A DNA stretch of 9,009 bases from Sutterella sp. UBA1442 (GCA_002329575.1 DCTK01000102.1:1-9009); one strand, 5' to 3'; positions 1 to 5,852 are shown, numbered from the stretch's first letter. Notes: generated by a model not told the origin, from the sequence alone. Numbers and translations are program-made.

Positions 1-381
1 TGCGAAAAAGTATTTGTTAACATCAACCCCCAATCGACACTACTGTTGGGGCAAGCTCGGGGAGCGGCTATTACAGCGCTGGCTGTCAACGGTCTGACGG
101 TCAATGAATTTTCGCCTACGGAAATCAAACAAGCCGTGGTAGGCACAGGTAGAGCCGCCAAAACACAAGTGCAAGCAATGATGTCTCACCTGTTGGGCTT
201 GCCCGAGAGCATCCAAGCCGATGCGGCCGATGCTCTAGCCTGTGCAGTCTGTGCTGCACAATCGATGGAAATGACTCAGGCTCTGGCTACGCCGAAAACA
301 AGTGCCGGACGCGCAAGGCGTCGATCTTCGTCGAAAAGTCGTTCGGCTTGGGAAACACATTTAGGACTTTCTGCAAAATGA
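1..381 (+). CDS. ruvC: Holliday junction resolvase RuvC, C-terminal part (5' end outside window)
   Basis: RuvC is the dimeric endonuclease that cuts Holliday junctions symmetrically together with RuvAB. The frame is open from the first base and gives 126 residues ending in TGA. The visible part starts with EKVF, whose Glu aligns with catalytic Glu66 of the E. coli enzyme, and continues with LGQARG. The ADAADAL motif supplies the two acidic residues matching Asp138 and Asp141; the spacing from the Glu is identical to E. coli, so about 64 N-terminal residues, including the first catalytic Asp, lie outside the window. After the conserved core comes a tail of about 40 residues rich in Arg, Lys and Ser, somewhat longer than in E. 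coli. The stop overlaps the ruvA start (ATGA), implying translational coupling. Confidence 0.96.
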   Translation, partial: CEKVFVNINPQSTLLLGQARGAAITALAVNGLTVNEFSPTEIKQAVVGTGRAAKTQVQAMMSHLLGLPESIQADAADALACAVCAAQSMEMTQALATPKTSAGRARRRSSSKSRSAWETHLGLSAK

Positions 382-956
382 TCGGACGAATTAAAGGAAT
401 TTTGATTGAAAGTGCACCTCCTCGTATCGTCGTGGACGTGCATGGTGTGGGTTATGAGATTGACGTTCCGATGTCAACTTTTTATAACTTGCCGGCTCAC
501 GGGCAGGAAGTCACGCTTTTAACCCAAATGATCGTGCGTGAAGACGCACAATTACTTTTTGGATTTCTCTCTGCTGAAGAACGTGAAGCGTTTAGACTTC
601 TTTTAAAGGTCTCCGGAATTGGAGCTCGAACGGCTCTGTCCATTCTCTCGGGTCTTTCAGTCACTGATTTAGCCAATGCCGTTGCCATGCAGGAGTCTGC
701 ACTTTTGACAAAAGTCCCCGGCATTGGGAAAAAGACTGCAGAACGACTTTTGTTAGAACTCAAGGATAAGTTAACGGGTACGCTTGCCGATGCCGGAATT
801 AGTAGCCCTGCCGGATCGACCATGACCGATATCATCAACGCTTTGATCGGCTTAGGCTACAGCGAACGCGAAGCCCGCTTGGCTGTTAAGAAGTTGCCGG
901 AAGATACAACCGTTTCCGACGGCATCCGTTTGGCTTTACAGGGAATGGGGAAATAA
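378..956 (+). CDS. ruvA: Holliday junction branch migration protein RuvA
   Basis: RuvA is the junction-specific DNA-binding subunit that loads the RuvB motor on Holliday junctions. The product is 192 residues, normal for the family. It starts MIGRIKG, the usual RuvA N terminus of the OB-fold domain. The acidic pin that sits at the junction centre is present as Glu55-Asp56 within [10 protein letters not shown], with the same numbering as E. coli. Two helix-hairpin-helix motifs follow (KVSGIG, residues 77-82, and [13 protein letters not shown], 112-124). A small C-terminal domain (about 150-192, [12 protein letters not shown]) is the RuvB-contacting module. The ATG at 378 was chosen over an upstream TTG at 348 because family homology begins exactly there and it forms an ATGA overlap with ruvC. 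Confidence 0.97.
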   Translation: MIGRIKGILIESAPPRIVVDVHGVGYEIDVPMSTFYNLPAHGQEVTLLTQMIVREDAQLLFGFLSAEEREAFRLLLKVSGIGARTALSILSGLSVTDLANAVAMQESALLTKVPGIGKKTAERLLLELKDKLTGTLADAGISSPAGSTMTDIINALIGLGYSEREARLAVKKLPEDTTVSDGIRLALQGMGK

Positions 957-962
957 TCAGTT

Positions 963-1997
963 ATGCAAACGATTGAACGTATTGTCAGTGCTGTGTCAAG
1001 CTCTCCGAATGAAGACAATATCGACCGTGCACTGCGCCCGACTCGCTTGGCAGACTATGTTGGACAGCCCAAAGCTTGTGAACAACTGTCCATTTTTATT
1101 GAAGCGGCTAAAGCTCGTGGCGAAGCTCTCGATCATCTACTCGTTTTCGGCCCCCCGGGCTTAGGTAAAACCACTCTTGCACACATCATTGCCAATGAGA
1201 TGGGAGTTAACCTCCGTCAAACTTCTGGCCCCGTACTTGAACGCCCAGGCGACCTAGCGGCAATTCTCACCAACCTTCAAGCCAACGATGTGCTTTTTAT
1301 CGATGAAATTCATCGGTTATCCCCTGTTGTTGAAGAAATTCTGTACCCAGCCTTGGAAGACTTTCAGATCGACATCATGATTGGCGAAGGACCGGCTGCG
1401 CGTTCCATCAAACTCGATTTAAAACCCTTCACATTGATTGGTGCTACAACTCGAGCCGGGATGCTGACCAATCCATTACGAGCACGTTTTGGCATCGTCA
1501 GTCAACTGCAGTTCTATAACACTGAGGACTTGGCTAAAATCGTTCGCCGATCGGCTCGATTGCTCAATGTGAGTATTGATGAGCAAGGAGCTTATGAAGT
1601 CGCCCGCAGAAGTCGCGGGACCCCTCGTATTGCTAATCGGCTACTACGCCGTGTCCGTGACTATGCCCAGGTTAAAGCCGACGGTCTTGTTACGCGTGCT
1701 GTAGCTGACCAAGCACTTCAAATGCTCGATGTTGATCCCCTAGGTTTTGACCTCATTGACCGTAAGTTCCTGTTGGCCATTATCGAAAAATTTGCTGGAG
1801 GCCCTGTTGGCATTGACAACTTAGCTGCTGCAGTTGGAGAAGACCGAGAAACGCTTGAAGACGTGGTAGAACCCTACCTTATTCAACAAGGTCACTTGCA
1901 ACGCACGCCAAGAGGTCGTGTGGCGACAGCTTTGGCCTATCGTCATTTTGGTTTTGACGGCCCTGTCTCTCCCGGTCAAACTTCATCACTTTTTTAA
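963..1997 (+). CDS. ruvB: Holliday junction branch migration ATPase RuvB
   Basis: RuvB is the hexameric AAA+ motor that pumps DNA through the RuvA-bound junction. The product is 344 residues, a typical length. After a variable N terminus come DYVGQP (residues 31-36), Walker A GPPGLGKT (63-70), Walker B LFIDEIH (111-117), the conserved stretch [11 protein letters not shown], sensor 1 ATTRAG (161-166), and the PLRARFG segment that holds the arginine finger. [12 protein letters not shown] is sensor 2. The C-terminal winged-helix domain contains [12 protein letters not shown] and ends with the usual EPYLIQQG and RTPRGR motifs. It begins 6 bases after ruvA; the nearest purine-rich match (GGGGA, 947-951) is rather far from the ATG, so coupling to ruvA translation is likely. 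Confidence 0.98.
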   Translation: MQTIERIVSAVSSSPNEDNIDRALRPTRLADYVGQPKACEQLSIFIEAAKARGEALDHLLVFGPPGLGKTTLAHIIANEMGVNLRQTSGPVLERPGDLAAILTNLQANDVLFIDEIHRLSPVVEEILYPALEDFQIDIMIGEGPAARSIKLDLKPFTLIGATTRAGMLTNPLRARFGIVSQLQFYNTEDLAKIVRRSARLLNVSIDEQGAYEVARRSRGTPRIANRLLRRVRDYAQVKADGLVTRAVADQALQMLDVDPLGFDLIDRKFLLAIIEKFAGGPVGIDNLAAAVGEDRETLEDVVEPYLIQQGHLQRTPRGRVATALAYRHFGFDGPVSPGQTSSLF

Positions 1998-2015
1998 CGT
2001 TTTCAATGTGTTAAA

Positions 2016-2444
2016 ATGCTCGATCCTGTTAGCAAAGAGTTTGTACTCTCCGTTCGTGTTTACTTCGAAGACACCGATGCCGGCGGTGTCGTTTATCACG
2101 CTAGTTATCTGAAGTTCTTCGAAAGAGCACGTACCGAGTTTTTACGTTTACTCGGATGGAATCAAGGTGAGTTGCTCAAAAATGCCTCTTGTGCGTTTGT
2201 CGTTTCTGATTTATCGATTCAATACAAACGCCCGGCTAAACTCGACGATATACTCGTCATTCGTACTTCGTTAAAAGAGTTACGACGAGCTTCGTTCGTA
2301 TTTGAGCAACGCGCGTTCCGTGACGATGTTCTGATGACCAGTGCTCAGGTACGAGTTGTCTGCATTTCGCCTTCCACGGGTCGCCCATTGCCGATTCCAG
2401 AAGACATGTACAAAGAAATTGAACAATTGACTTGCGCTGCATAA
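2016..2444 (+). CDS. ybgC: YbgC-type acyl-CoA thioesterase (hotdog fold) of the Tol-Pal cluster
   Basis: This is a 142-residue single-domain hotdog (4HBT) thioesterase. Members hydrolyse acyl-CoA thioesters in the cytoplasm and are nearly always encoded with tolQRA; their exact link to the envelope is unsettled. The diagnostic motif YFEDTDAGGVVYHASYLKFFERART occupies residues 16-40 (split for reading: YFEDTDAGG, VVYHASY, LKFFERART); Asp21 aligns with catalytic Asp17 of Pseudomonas 4-hydroxybenzoyl-CoA thioesterase. The ATG at 2016 is the only in-frame start before the active site. It lies 18 bases after the ruvB stop, in the same reading frame as ruvB, and no Shine-Dalgarno-like sequence precedes it. 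Confidence 0.95.
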   Translation: MLDPVSKEFVLSVRVYFEDTDAGGVVYHASYLKFFERARTEFLRLLGWNQGELLKNASCAFVVSDLSIQYKRPAKLDDILVIRTSLKELRRASFVFEQRAFRDDVLMTSAQVRVVCISPSTGRPLPIPEDMYKEIEQLTCAA

Positions 2445-2463
2445 TTCAAGCAACGCCTTATAC

Positions 2464-2469
2464 GAAGGA
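2464..2469 (+). promoter_or_regulatory. Ribosome binding site of tolQ
   Basis: GAAGGA stands 6 bases before the tolQ ATG. It is the clearest Shine-Dalgarno sequence inside the long operon; ruvB and ybgC upstream have weak or absent ones. This fixes the tolQ start and suggests that tolQ initiates independently of ybgC. Confidence 0.7.
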
Positions 2470-2475
2470 TTTTTT

Positions 2476-3144
2476 ATGAACGCCAGTGCCGACATGTCCA
2501 TCATTTCCTTGCTCACTCACGCTAGTGTTGTGGTGCAAGCTGTTTTGGCCATCTTGATTGCGCTCTCGTTGATCAGCTGGACACGAATTTTTCAAAAATT
2601 TTTCCAACTTCGCAACGCCAAGCGTTTGTGCGATGATTTTGAAAGTCGTTTCTGGAGTGGTACCGAGCTCAACAAACTTTACGAGCATGCCCAAAATCAC
2701 CGCGAACGTTCCGGCACGCAAGAGCGTATGTTTGCCTCGGGTATGACGGAATTTTTAAAACTCTCCACCCATGATGCAGCTGAAGCATTAGACGGTGTAC
2801 GTCGAGCCATGCGTGCCACCTACCAGCGAGAAATGGATAGTTTGGAAGGCGGTCTGCCGACTCTAGCCTCTATCGGTTCCGTTTCACCTTATATCGGTCT
2901 TTTCGGTACCGTTTGGGGCATTATGAATGCCTTTACTGGATTGTCTGCATTGGATAACGCATCGTTGGCTACGGTAGCCCCCGGTATCGCCGAAGCATTG
3001 GTTGCAACGGCCATCGGTCTGTTTGCCGCTATTCCTGCCGTTGCGGCCTACAACCGCTTTGCCAATGACCTTGAACGCTTGTCCAATCGTTTTGAAAGTT
3101 TTGCTGAAGAGTTCCAAAACATTCTTCAACGTCAACGAGGCTAA
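2476..3144 (+). CDS. tolQ: Tol-Pal system proton channel subunit TolQ
   Basis: TolQ is the polytopic inner-membrane subunit (MotA/TolQ/ExbB family) that, with TolR, forms the proton-driven motor energising TolA during outer-membrane constriction at division. The product is 222 residues, close to the usual 230. Three membrane segments are visible: about 15-38, 127-152 and 162-192, with a cytoplasmic loop between the first two. The second contains IGLFGTVWGIM and the third ALVATAIGLFAAIPAVAAYN, both family hallmarks. Thr145 and Thr178 fall at the same numbers as the functionally important threonines of E. coli TolQ. It lies 31 bases after ybgC and 5 bases before tolR, as in the standard tol operon. 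Confidence 0.97.
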   Translation: MNASADMSIISLLTHASVVVQAVLAILIALSLISWTRIFQKFFQLRNAKRLCDDFESRFWSGTELNKLYEHAQNHRERSGTQERMFASGMTEFLKLSTHDAAEALDGVRRAMRATYQREMDSLEGGLPTLASIGSVSPYIGLFGTVWGIMNAFTGLSALDNASLATVAPGIAEALVATAIGLFAAIPAVAAYNRFANDLERLSNRFESFAEEFQNILQRQRG

Positions 3145-3149
3145 TTGAG

Positions 3150-3572
3150 ATGGAAGGTTTTCGTTCTTCCCGTCGTGGCTCACGTCGCTTAATGGCAGAA
3201 ATCAACGTTGTGCCTTACATCGACGTGATGCTTGTGTTGGTTGTCATTTTGATGGTGGCCGCACCTTTTGTGAATCCCTCACTTGTTAACTTACCGAGCG
3301 TAAAAAAAGCTGAAAAAGCCCCTGATACGATTGTCGAAGTGATTGTGCACCCGACGGGAGCCATGTCTGTGAGAAACGGCAAAGAGCTCGTTGCTGTCGA
3401 TATGCCGCGCCTGATCGCTACGGTGAAAAATGCTCAAGCAGGCCGCACAGACGTGCCGGTTGTCATTGCAGCAGACAAATTGGTGCAATACGAACAAGTG
3501 GTCAATGTCATGAAGCAACTTCAAGCGGCCGATATCGCTCGTGTTGGGTTATCTTTGAAAGTTGAGAAATAA
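3150..3572 (+). CDS. tolR: Tol-Pal system protein TolR
   Basis: TolR is the single-span partner of TolQ (ExbD/TolR family); its membrane aspartate carries protons through the motor. The product is 140 residues. A basic, Arg- and Ser-rich cytoplasmic N terminus (residues 2-13) is followed by AEINVVPYIDVMLVLVVILM. This contains the conserved Pro22 and Asp25, the latter equivalent to Asp23 of E. coli TolR, at the start of the transmembrane helix (about 21-41). The rest (42-140) is the periplasmic domain, with the usual pattern PVVIAADKLVQYEQVVNVM. GAGG at 3137-3140 is a fair ribosome binding site overlapping the end of tolQ. Only 2 bases separate its stop from the tolA start. Confidence 0.96.
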   Translation: MEGFRSSRRGSRRLMAEINVVPYIDVMLVLVVILMVAAPFVNPSLVNLPSVKKAEKAPDTIVEVIVHPTGAMSVRNGKELVAVDMPRLIATVKNAQAGRTDVPVVIAADKLVQYEQVVNVMKQLQAADIARVGLSLKVEK

Positions 3573-3574
3573 CC

Positions 3575-4555
3575 GTGAGCGAAACCAAACAAACGCCGGC
3601 GAAAAAAGAAACCCGAGTGCCTAGCGCCAATCCGCGTCAAGAAGGCCCTTGGGGCGTTTCTTTCATCCTGGCGCTATGTGTTCACGCTGTACTTTTCGTA
3701 GGTCTATTTGTTGTCTTTCAATGGAACCGCGAAAGTACTGAAGTAGTCTACGCCGAACTGTGGGCTCCCTCGAGCGCTCCGCAAGGTACGGTTGCGCCGG
3801 TACCAGAAGAGCCCAAGGAAGAGCCGGAGCCGGAACCGGAACCCGAGCCTGAACCAGAGCCTCAACCAGCTCCACAACCAGAACCCGAACCACAAGCACA
3901 ACCGGAGCCTCCCCAGCCGGACCCGGACGTTATTCGTCAGCAAGAAGAACAAAAGAAACTTGAAGAGCAGAAAAAGCTCGAAGAACAAAAGCGTCTCGAG
4001 GAACAAAAACGTCTGGAAGAGCAAAAGCGACTCGAGGAACAAAAACGCCTTGAAGAACAAAAACGCCTTGAAGAGCAAAAGCGACTTGAGGAACAAAAAC
4101 GTCTGGAAGAACAAAAGCGTAAAGAAGCCGCACGCAAAGCTCAGGAAGAGCGTCGTCGTCAACAAGCTCGTCAACTGGCACGACAACTTCAACAGCAACA
4201 ACTTAAAGACTTGCAAGCTTCGTCATCGGACAATGCTGCCGGAGTCACAGTCCAATCAGGCGGCGCTCAGTCTGCGCTTTATAACTCACGCATCGTAGCG
4301 TGCATCCGACCGAATATTGCTTTTGCGGTCAGTGCGGATATGAAACCCGGTCAATATCGTGCCGTCTACTCGGTAGATTTAGCCAGTGACGGCGTAACGC
4401 CTCAAAATATCCGCATGGTCAGATCCAGTGGCTTGCCCGCTTTCGACCAAGCCGTCGAGCGCGCCATTCGGGCCTGTAATCCTTTCCCGGCGCATCCGAC
4501 TAATCGGCCGCCTAAAACGATTCAATTGACTTTCGACCCGGTCGATCAACGTTAA
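3575..4555 (+). CDS. tolA: Tol-Pal system protein TolA, with Pro-Glu and hexapeptide repeats
   Basis: TolA spans the periplasm and passes TolQR motor force to TolB-Pal at the outer membrane; in many species it also serves phages and colicins. The start is GTG, 2 bases after tolR, with GAG at 3564-3566. Of 326 residues (421 in E. coli), 1-26 are cytoplasmic and about 27-50 form the membrane anchor. Residues 76-118 are a Pro-Glu/Gln-rich stretch, and 124-183 are ten tandem hexapeptides of type EEQKRL. Residues 184-215 continue as a charged helix. From about 235 a TonB/TolA-like C-terminal domain follows, with YNSRIVACIRPN and AFDQAVERAIRACNPFP. Cys243 and Cys301 could form a disulfide. Family identity rests on position after tolQR and this architecture; sequence similarity in the stalk is only compositional. 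Confidence 0.94.
   Translation: MSETKQTPAKKETRVPSANPRQEGPWGVSFILALCVHAVLFVGLFVVFQWNRESTEVVYAELWAPSSAPQGTVAPVPEEPKEEPEPEPEPEPEPEPQPAPQPEPEPQAQPEPPQPDPDVIRQQEEQKKLEEQKKLEEQKRLEEQKRLEEQKRLEEQKRLEEQKRLEEQKRLEEQKRLEEQKRKEAARKAQEERRRQQARQLARQLQQQQLKDLQASSSDNAAGVTVQSGGAQSALYNSRIVACIRPNIAFAVSADMKPGQYRAVYSVDLASDGVTPQNIRMVRSSGLPAFDQAVERAIRACNPFPAHPTNRPPKTIQLTFDPVDQR
3821..3928 (+). repeat. Pro-Glu/Pro-Gln coding repeat in tolA
   Basis: A run of degenerate 6-base units (GAR CCN, drifting to CAR CCN) encodes alternating Glu-Pro and then Gln-Pro/Glu-Pro dipeptides at residues 83-118 of TolA, immediately before the helical repeats. Such sequences adopt extended, stiff conformations, so it probably acts as a spacer through the periplasm and cell wall. 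Synonymous codons differ between units, so the repeat is not freshly expanded. Confidence 0.8.
3944..4123 (+). repeat. Ten tandem 18-bp units (minisatellite) in tolA
   Basis: Ten consecutive 18-base units encode EEQKKL (two), EEQKRL (seven) and a final EEQKRK. Bases differ almost only at synonymous positions. Units 3-4, 5-6 and 8-9 share an alternating codon pattern (caa aag cgN, then caa aaa cgY), so a 36-base dimer appears to have been copied, with unit 7 inserted singly. Each change in copy number keeps frame and alters TolA length by six residues. Confidence 0.93.
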
Positions 4556-4565
4556 TGATCGACCG
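4539..4565 (+). promoter_or_regulatory. Perfect inverted repeat enclosing the tolA stop codon
   Basis: CGGTCGATCA (4539-4548) and TGATCGACCG (4556-4565) are exact reverse complements, forming a 10-bp stem with a 7-base loop, ACGTTAA, that contains the tolA stop. No T tract follows, so it does not look like an intrinsic terminator. It ends 7 bases before the weak ribosome binding site of the next gene. Possible roles are mRNA stabilisation, segmental decay or tuning of downstream translation. It could also be a protein-binding palindrome. Confidence 0.6.
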
Positions 4566-4583
4566 ACACAATAGGTAATACAA

Positions 4584-5156
4584 ATGAGTAAAGCCATCAC
4601 GAACCAATTTGCAGAAGATCTCGGTTATACCTACGGCGGTTGCATTCGCGATCTGATCCGTTTTACAGCCCGAGAAGCCTCTCGTGTCAGCAAAGCCAAG
4701 CTGCCGCTTTTTGATTTCTTCAACGAGTCTCCTTATTTGCAATTTCGCGCACTTTGGAGCGCCCTTTTACAAGCCGTCGCCATTCGTACCGTGCTTGATA
4801 ACTGTCCTGAATACCAAGAAAATGAAAAGCTTGTCAAAAAGACGCTTTTCCAAATGAACTATCATGCCGAAGAAGTGATGGCCGATAAGATCTTCCGCCG
4901 CTTGTCGACCGAGGAGCTCAACGAATACGAAAACAAAAAACAGCAATTAATCACGCTCGCACTTCGTCCTGATACGGTTAAGGCCGACTTGGCAGACCTT
5001 TTCTTGGAACTGTTGCATGGCAAAGGTTCAGATAGAATCAACGACAAGACTCGTCAAGGTACGCTCAAACAAGTAACCCTGTCTGCAGAAACTTTCCGCC
5101 GTTTGATTGATGTGATGACTAAAGAACCAGAAAAAACTAAAGCTGCAGGACGCTAA
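4584..5156 (+). CDS. Hypothetical protein, 190 residues, at the usual tolB-pal position
   Basis: I do not recognise this protein. It begins 28 bases after tolA with AGG at 4573-4575 upstream of ATG, and ends 27 bases before the operon terminator, so it is probably the last gene of the operon. There is no signal peptide, lipobox or clear membrane segment; residues 56-71 are hydrophobic but end in Arg and look like a buried helix. Composition suggests a soluble, mostly helical protein: helices may span about 5-13, 20-36, 50-72, 79-105, 108-126 and 130-145, followed by a loop (GKGSDRINDKTRQG, 146-159), a helix (167-179) and a Lys-rich end. Cysteines are at 20 and 74. It resembles neither TolB, Pal nor CpoB, which are exported. 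That it is real is supported by length, spacing, codon use like its neighbours, and the terminator after it. Confidence 0.85.
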   Translation: MSKAITNQFAEDLGYTYGGCIRDLIRFTAREASRVSKAKLPLFDFFNESPYLQFRALWSALLQAVAIRTVLDNCPEYQENEKLVKKTLFQMNYHAEEVMADKIFRRLSTEELNEYENKKQQLITLALRPDTVKADLADLFLELLHGKGSDRINDKTRQGTLKQVTLSAETFRRLIDVMTKEPEKTKAAGR

Positions 5157-5183
5157 TCTGTCGATTCATTCTCACATTTTTTG

Positions 5184-5215
5184 AAGACGCCTTGGATTTT
5201 TCCGAGGCGTTTTTT
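5184..5215 (+). terminator. Rho-independent terminator of the ruv-ybgC-tol operon
   Basis: ACGCCTTGGA (5187-5196) pairs with TCCGAGGCGT (5201-5210) through one wobble pair and a TTTT loop. Adjacent A and T bases extend the stem, and a run of six T follows (5210-5215). It is a textbook intrinsic terminator placed 27 bases after the unknown gene and closes the operon. Confidence 0.9.
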
Positions 5216-5279
5216 ATTCGAGTTAAAAACCGTGACGGACTAAAAGTTGCGAATTTTTAACGCCAAATTACAGTCCTCG

Positions 5280-5293
5280 ATTTGAGCTCAAAT
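5280..5293. promoter_or_regulatory. 14-bp perfect palindrome, possible operator
   Basis: ATTTGAGCTCAAAT reads the same on both strands. It lies about 130 bases upstream of the likely HU -35 element. The symmetry would suit a dimeric regulator, but no regulator is identified. A palindrome of this length is expected by chance about once in 16 kb, so on position alone it is only suggestive. Confidence 0.3.
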
Positions 5294-5412
5294 GCCTGCT
5301 AATAGGCCTCTTGCGGCTGGACTTGTCGTTTTTGAACAACAAAAACGCGATTTTTTCGATCCAAATCAACAAAAAAAGTCTTTTTAGAGTGTTTTTTTGC
5401 GTAAACCCCTAG

Positions 5413-5441
5413 TTTTCAAGGGATTAGATGGAGTATATTAA
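5413..5441 (+). promoter_or_regulatory. Probable sigma-70 promoter of the HU gene
   Basis: A -35-like TTTTCA (5413-5418) and a -10-like TATTAA (5436-5441) are separated by the preferred 17 bases. This would give a leader of about 40 bases before the HU start. Upstream T and A tracts could act as UP-element-like or curved DNA. Both hexamers are imperfect, so the call is moderate. Confidence 0.5.
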
Positions 5442-5475
5442 GGGTGTTCATCGTTCCCGATGCTCGTTTTTTACC

Positions 5476-5482
5476 TAAGGAG
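5476..5482 (+). promoter_or_regulatory. Strong ribosome binding site of the HU gene
   Basis: TAAGGAG lies 8 bases upstream of the HU ATG, the best Shine-Dalgarno sequence in the window. It agrees with the high expression expected of a nucleoid protein. Confidence 0.85.
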
Positions 5483-5490
5483 TTATTCCC

Positions 5491-5784
5491 ATGAACAAGC
5501 AAGAACTTATCGCTATCGTTGCTGAAGAGAACGAACTCTCCAAAGCTCAAGCCGGTCGCATCATTGATTCCGTCTTTGACGCTATCGTTAAATCCGTTGC
5601 CAAGGGTGACGGCTTCCAATTGATCGGTTTCGGTTCCTTCAAGGCAGTTAAGCGTGCCGCTCGCGAAGGTCGTAATCCCACGACTGGCGAAACGATCAAG
5701 ATCGCTGCCACAACGTTGCCGAAGTTCACGGCTGGTGCTGCCTTCAAGGCCGCCGTTGCCAAGAAGAAGGGTTGCAAGCGCTAA
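5491..5784 (+). CDS. hup: HU family DNA-binding nucleoid protein
   Basis: HU is a small dimeric histone-like protein that bends and compacts DNA and takes part in replication, recombination and transcription. The product has 97 residues. Family marks are MNKQELI at the N terminus, GFGSF (46-50), and the DNA-intercalating arm with RNPTTGE (61-67), in which Pro63 is the intercalating proline; KFTAGAAFK follows in the final helix. HU is usually about 90 residues; here the protein ends in a short extra basic tail AKKKGCKR with one Cys. It is a single-gene unit with its own probable promoter, strong ribosome binding site and terminator. HU rather than IHF is preferred from the MNKxELI start and alanine-rich composition; the hupA/hupB distinction cannot be made. 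Confidence 0.95.
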   Translation: MNKQELIAIVAEENELSKAQAGRIIDSVFDAIVKSVAKGDGFQLIGFGSFKAVKRAAREGRNPTTGETIKIAATTLPKFTAGAAFKAAVAKKKGCKR

Positions 5785-5807
5785 TCCGTTCTTTTCTGGA
5801 CACTATC

Positions 5808-5840
5808 AACAAAAAACCGCACAAAGTGCGGTTTTTTGTT
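5808..5840. terminator. Bidirectional intrinsic terminator between HU gene and proS
   Basis: AACAAAAAACCGCAC (5808-5822) and GTGCGGTTTTTTGTT (5826-5840) are perfect reverse complements with a 3-base loop, AAA. The GC core is CCGCAC/GTGCGG, with six A on one side and six T on the other. It therefore acts as a terminator with a U tract on both strands, serving the convergent HU and proS genes. Confidence 0.92.
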
Positions 5841-5852
5841 ATCTACTGACGC

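Larger units (their letters stand above)
5217..5490 (+). other. AT-rich intergenic region upstream of the HU gene
   Basis: No gene is visible in this stretch between the operon terminator and the HU start. It holds a 14-bp palindrome (5280-5293), a short GCCT/AGGC inverted repeat beside it (5294-5307), and an AT-rich hairpin CGTTTTTG/CAAAAACG (5327-5347) followed by six T. It also holds a series of A and T tracts about one helical turn apart and a plausible promoter near the end. It is long for this compact window and probably contains the control region of the HU gene. Confidence 0.7.

Noticed and set aside
348..377. Upstream TTG start for ruvA adding ten residues
   Set aside because: The extension lies inside ruvC and has no family similarity; MIGRIKG at 378 is the standard RuvA N terminus.
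3704..4216. Long antisense open frame opposite tolA (170 residues), plus smaller ones on the same strand
   Set aside because: It arises because the repeated tolA codons exclude stops on the other strand. The product is a low-complexity Phe/Leu-rich string without a start signal or known domain.
3792..4298. Second + strand open frame inside tolA rich in Asn, Lys and Ser
   Set aside because: It is a frame-shifted reading of the tolA repeats; composition follows from the 18-bp unit and no ribosome binding site precedes it.
4526..4556. Possible promoter (TTGACT and GTTAAT) at the end of tolA for the unknown gene
   Set aside because: The spacing is 19 bases and the -10 match is poor; the compact arrangement favours cotranscription.
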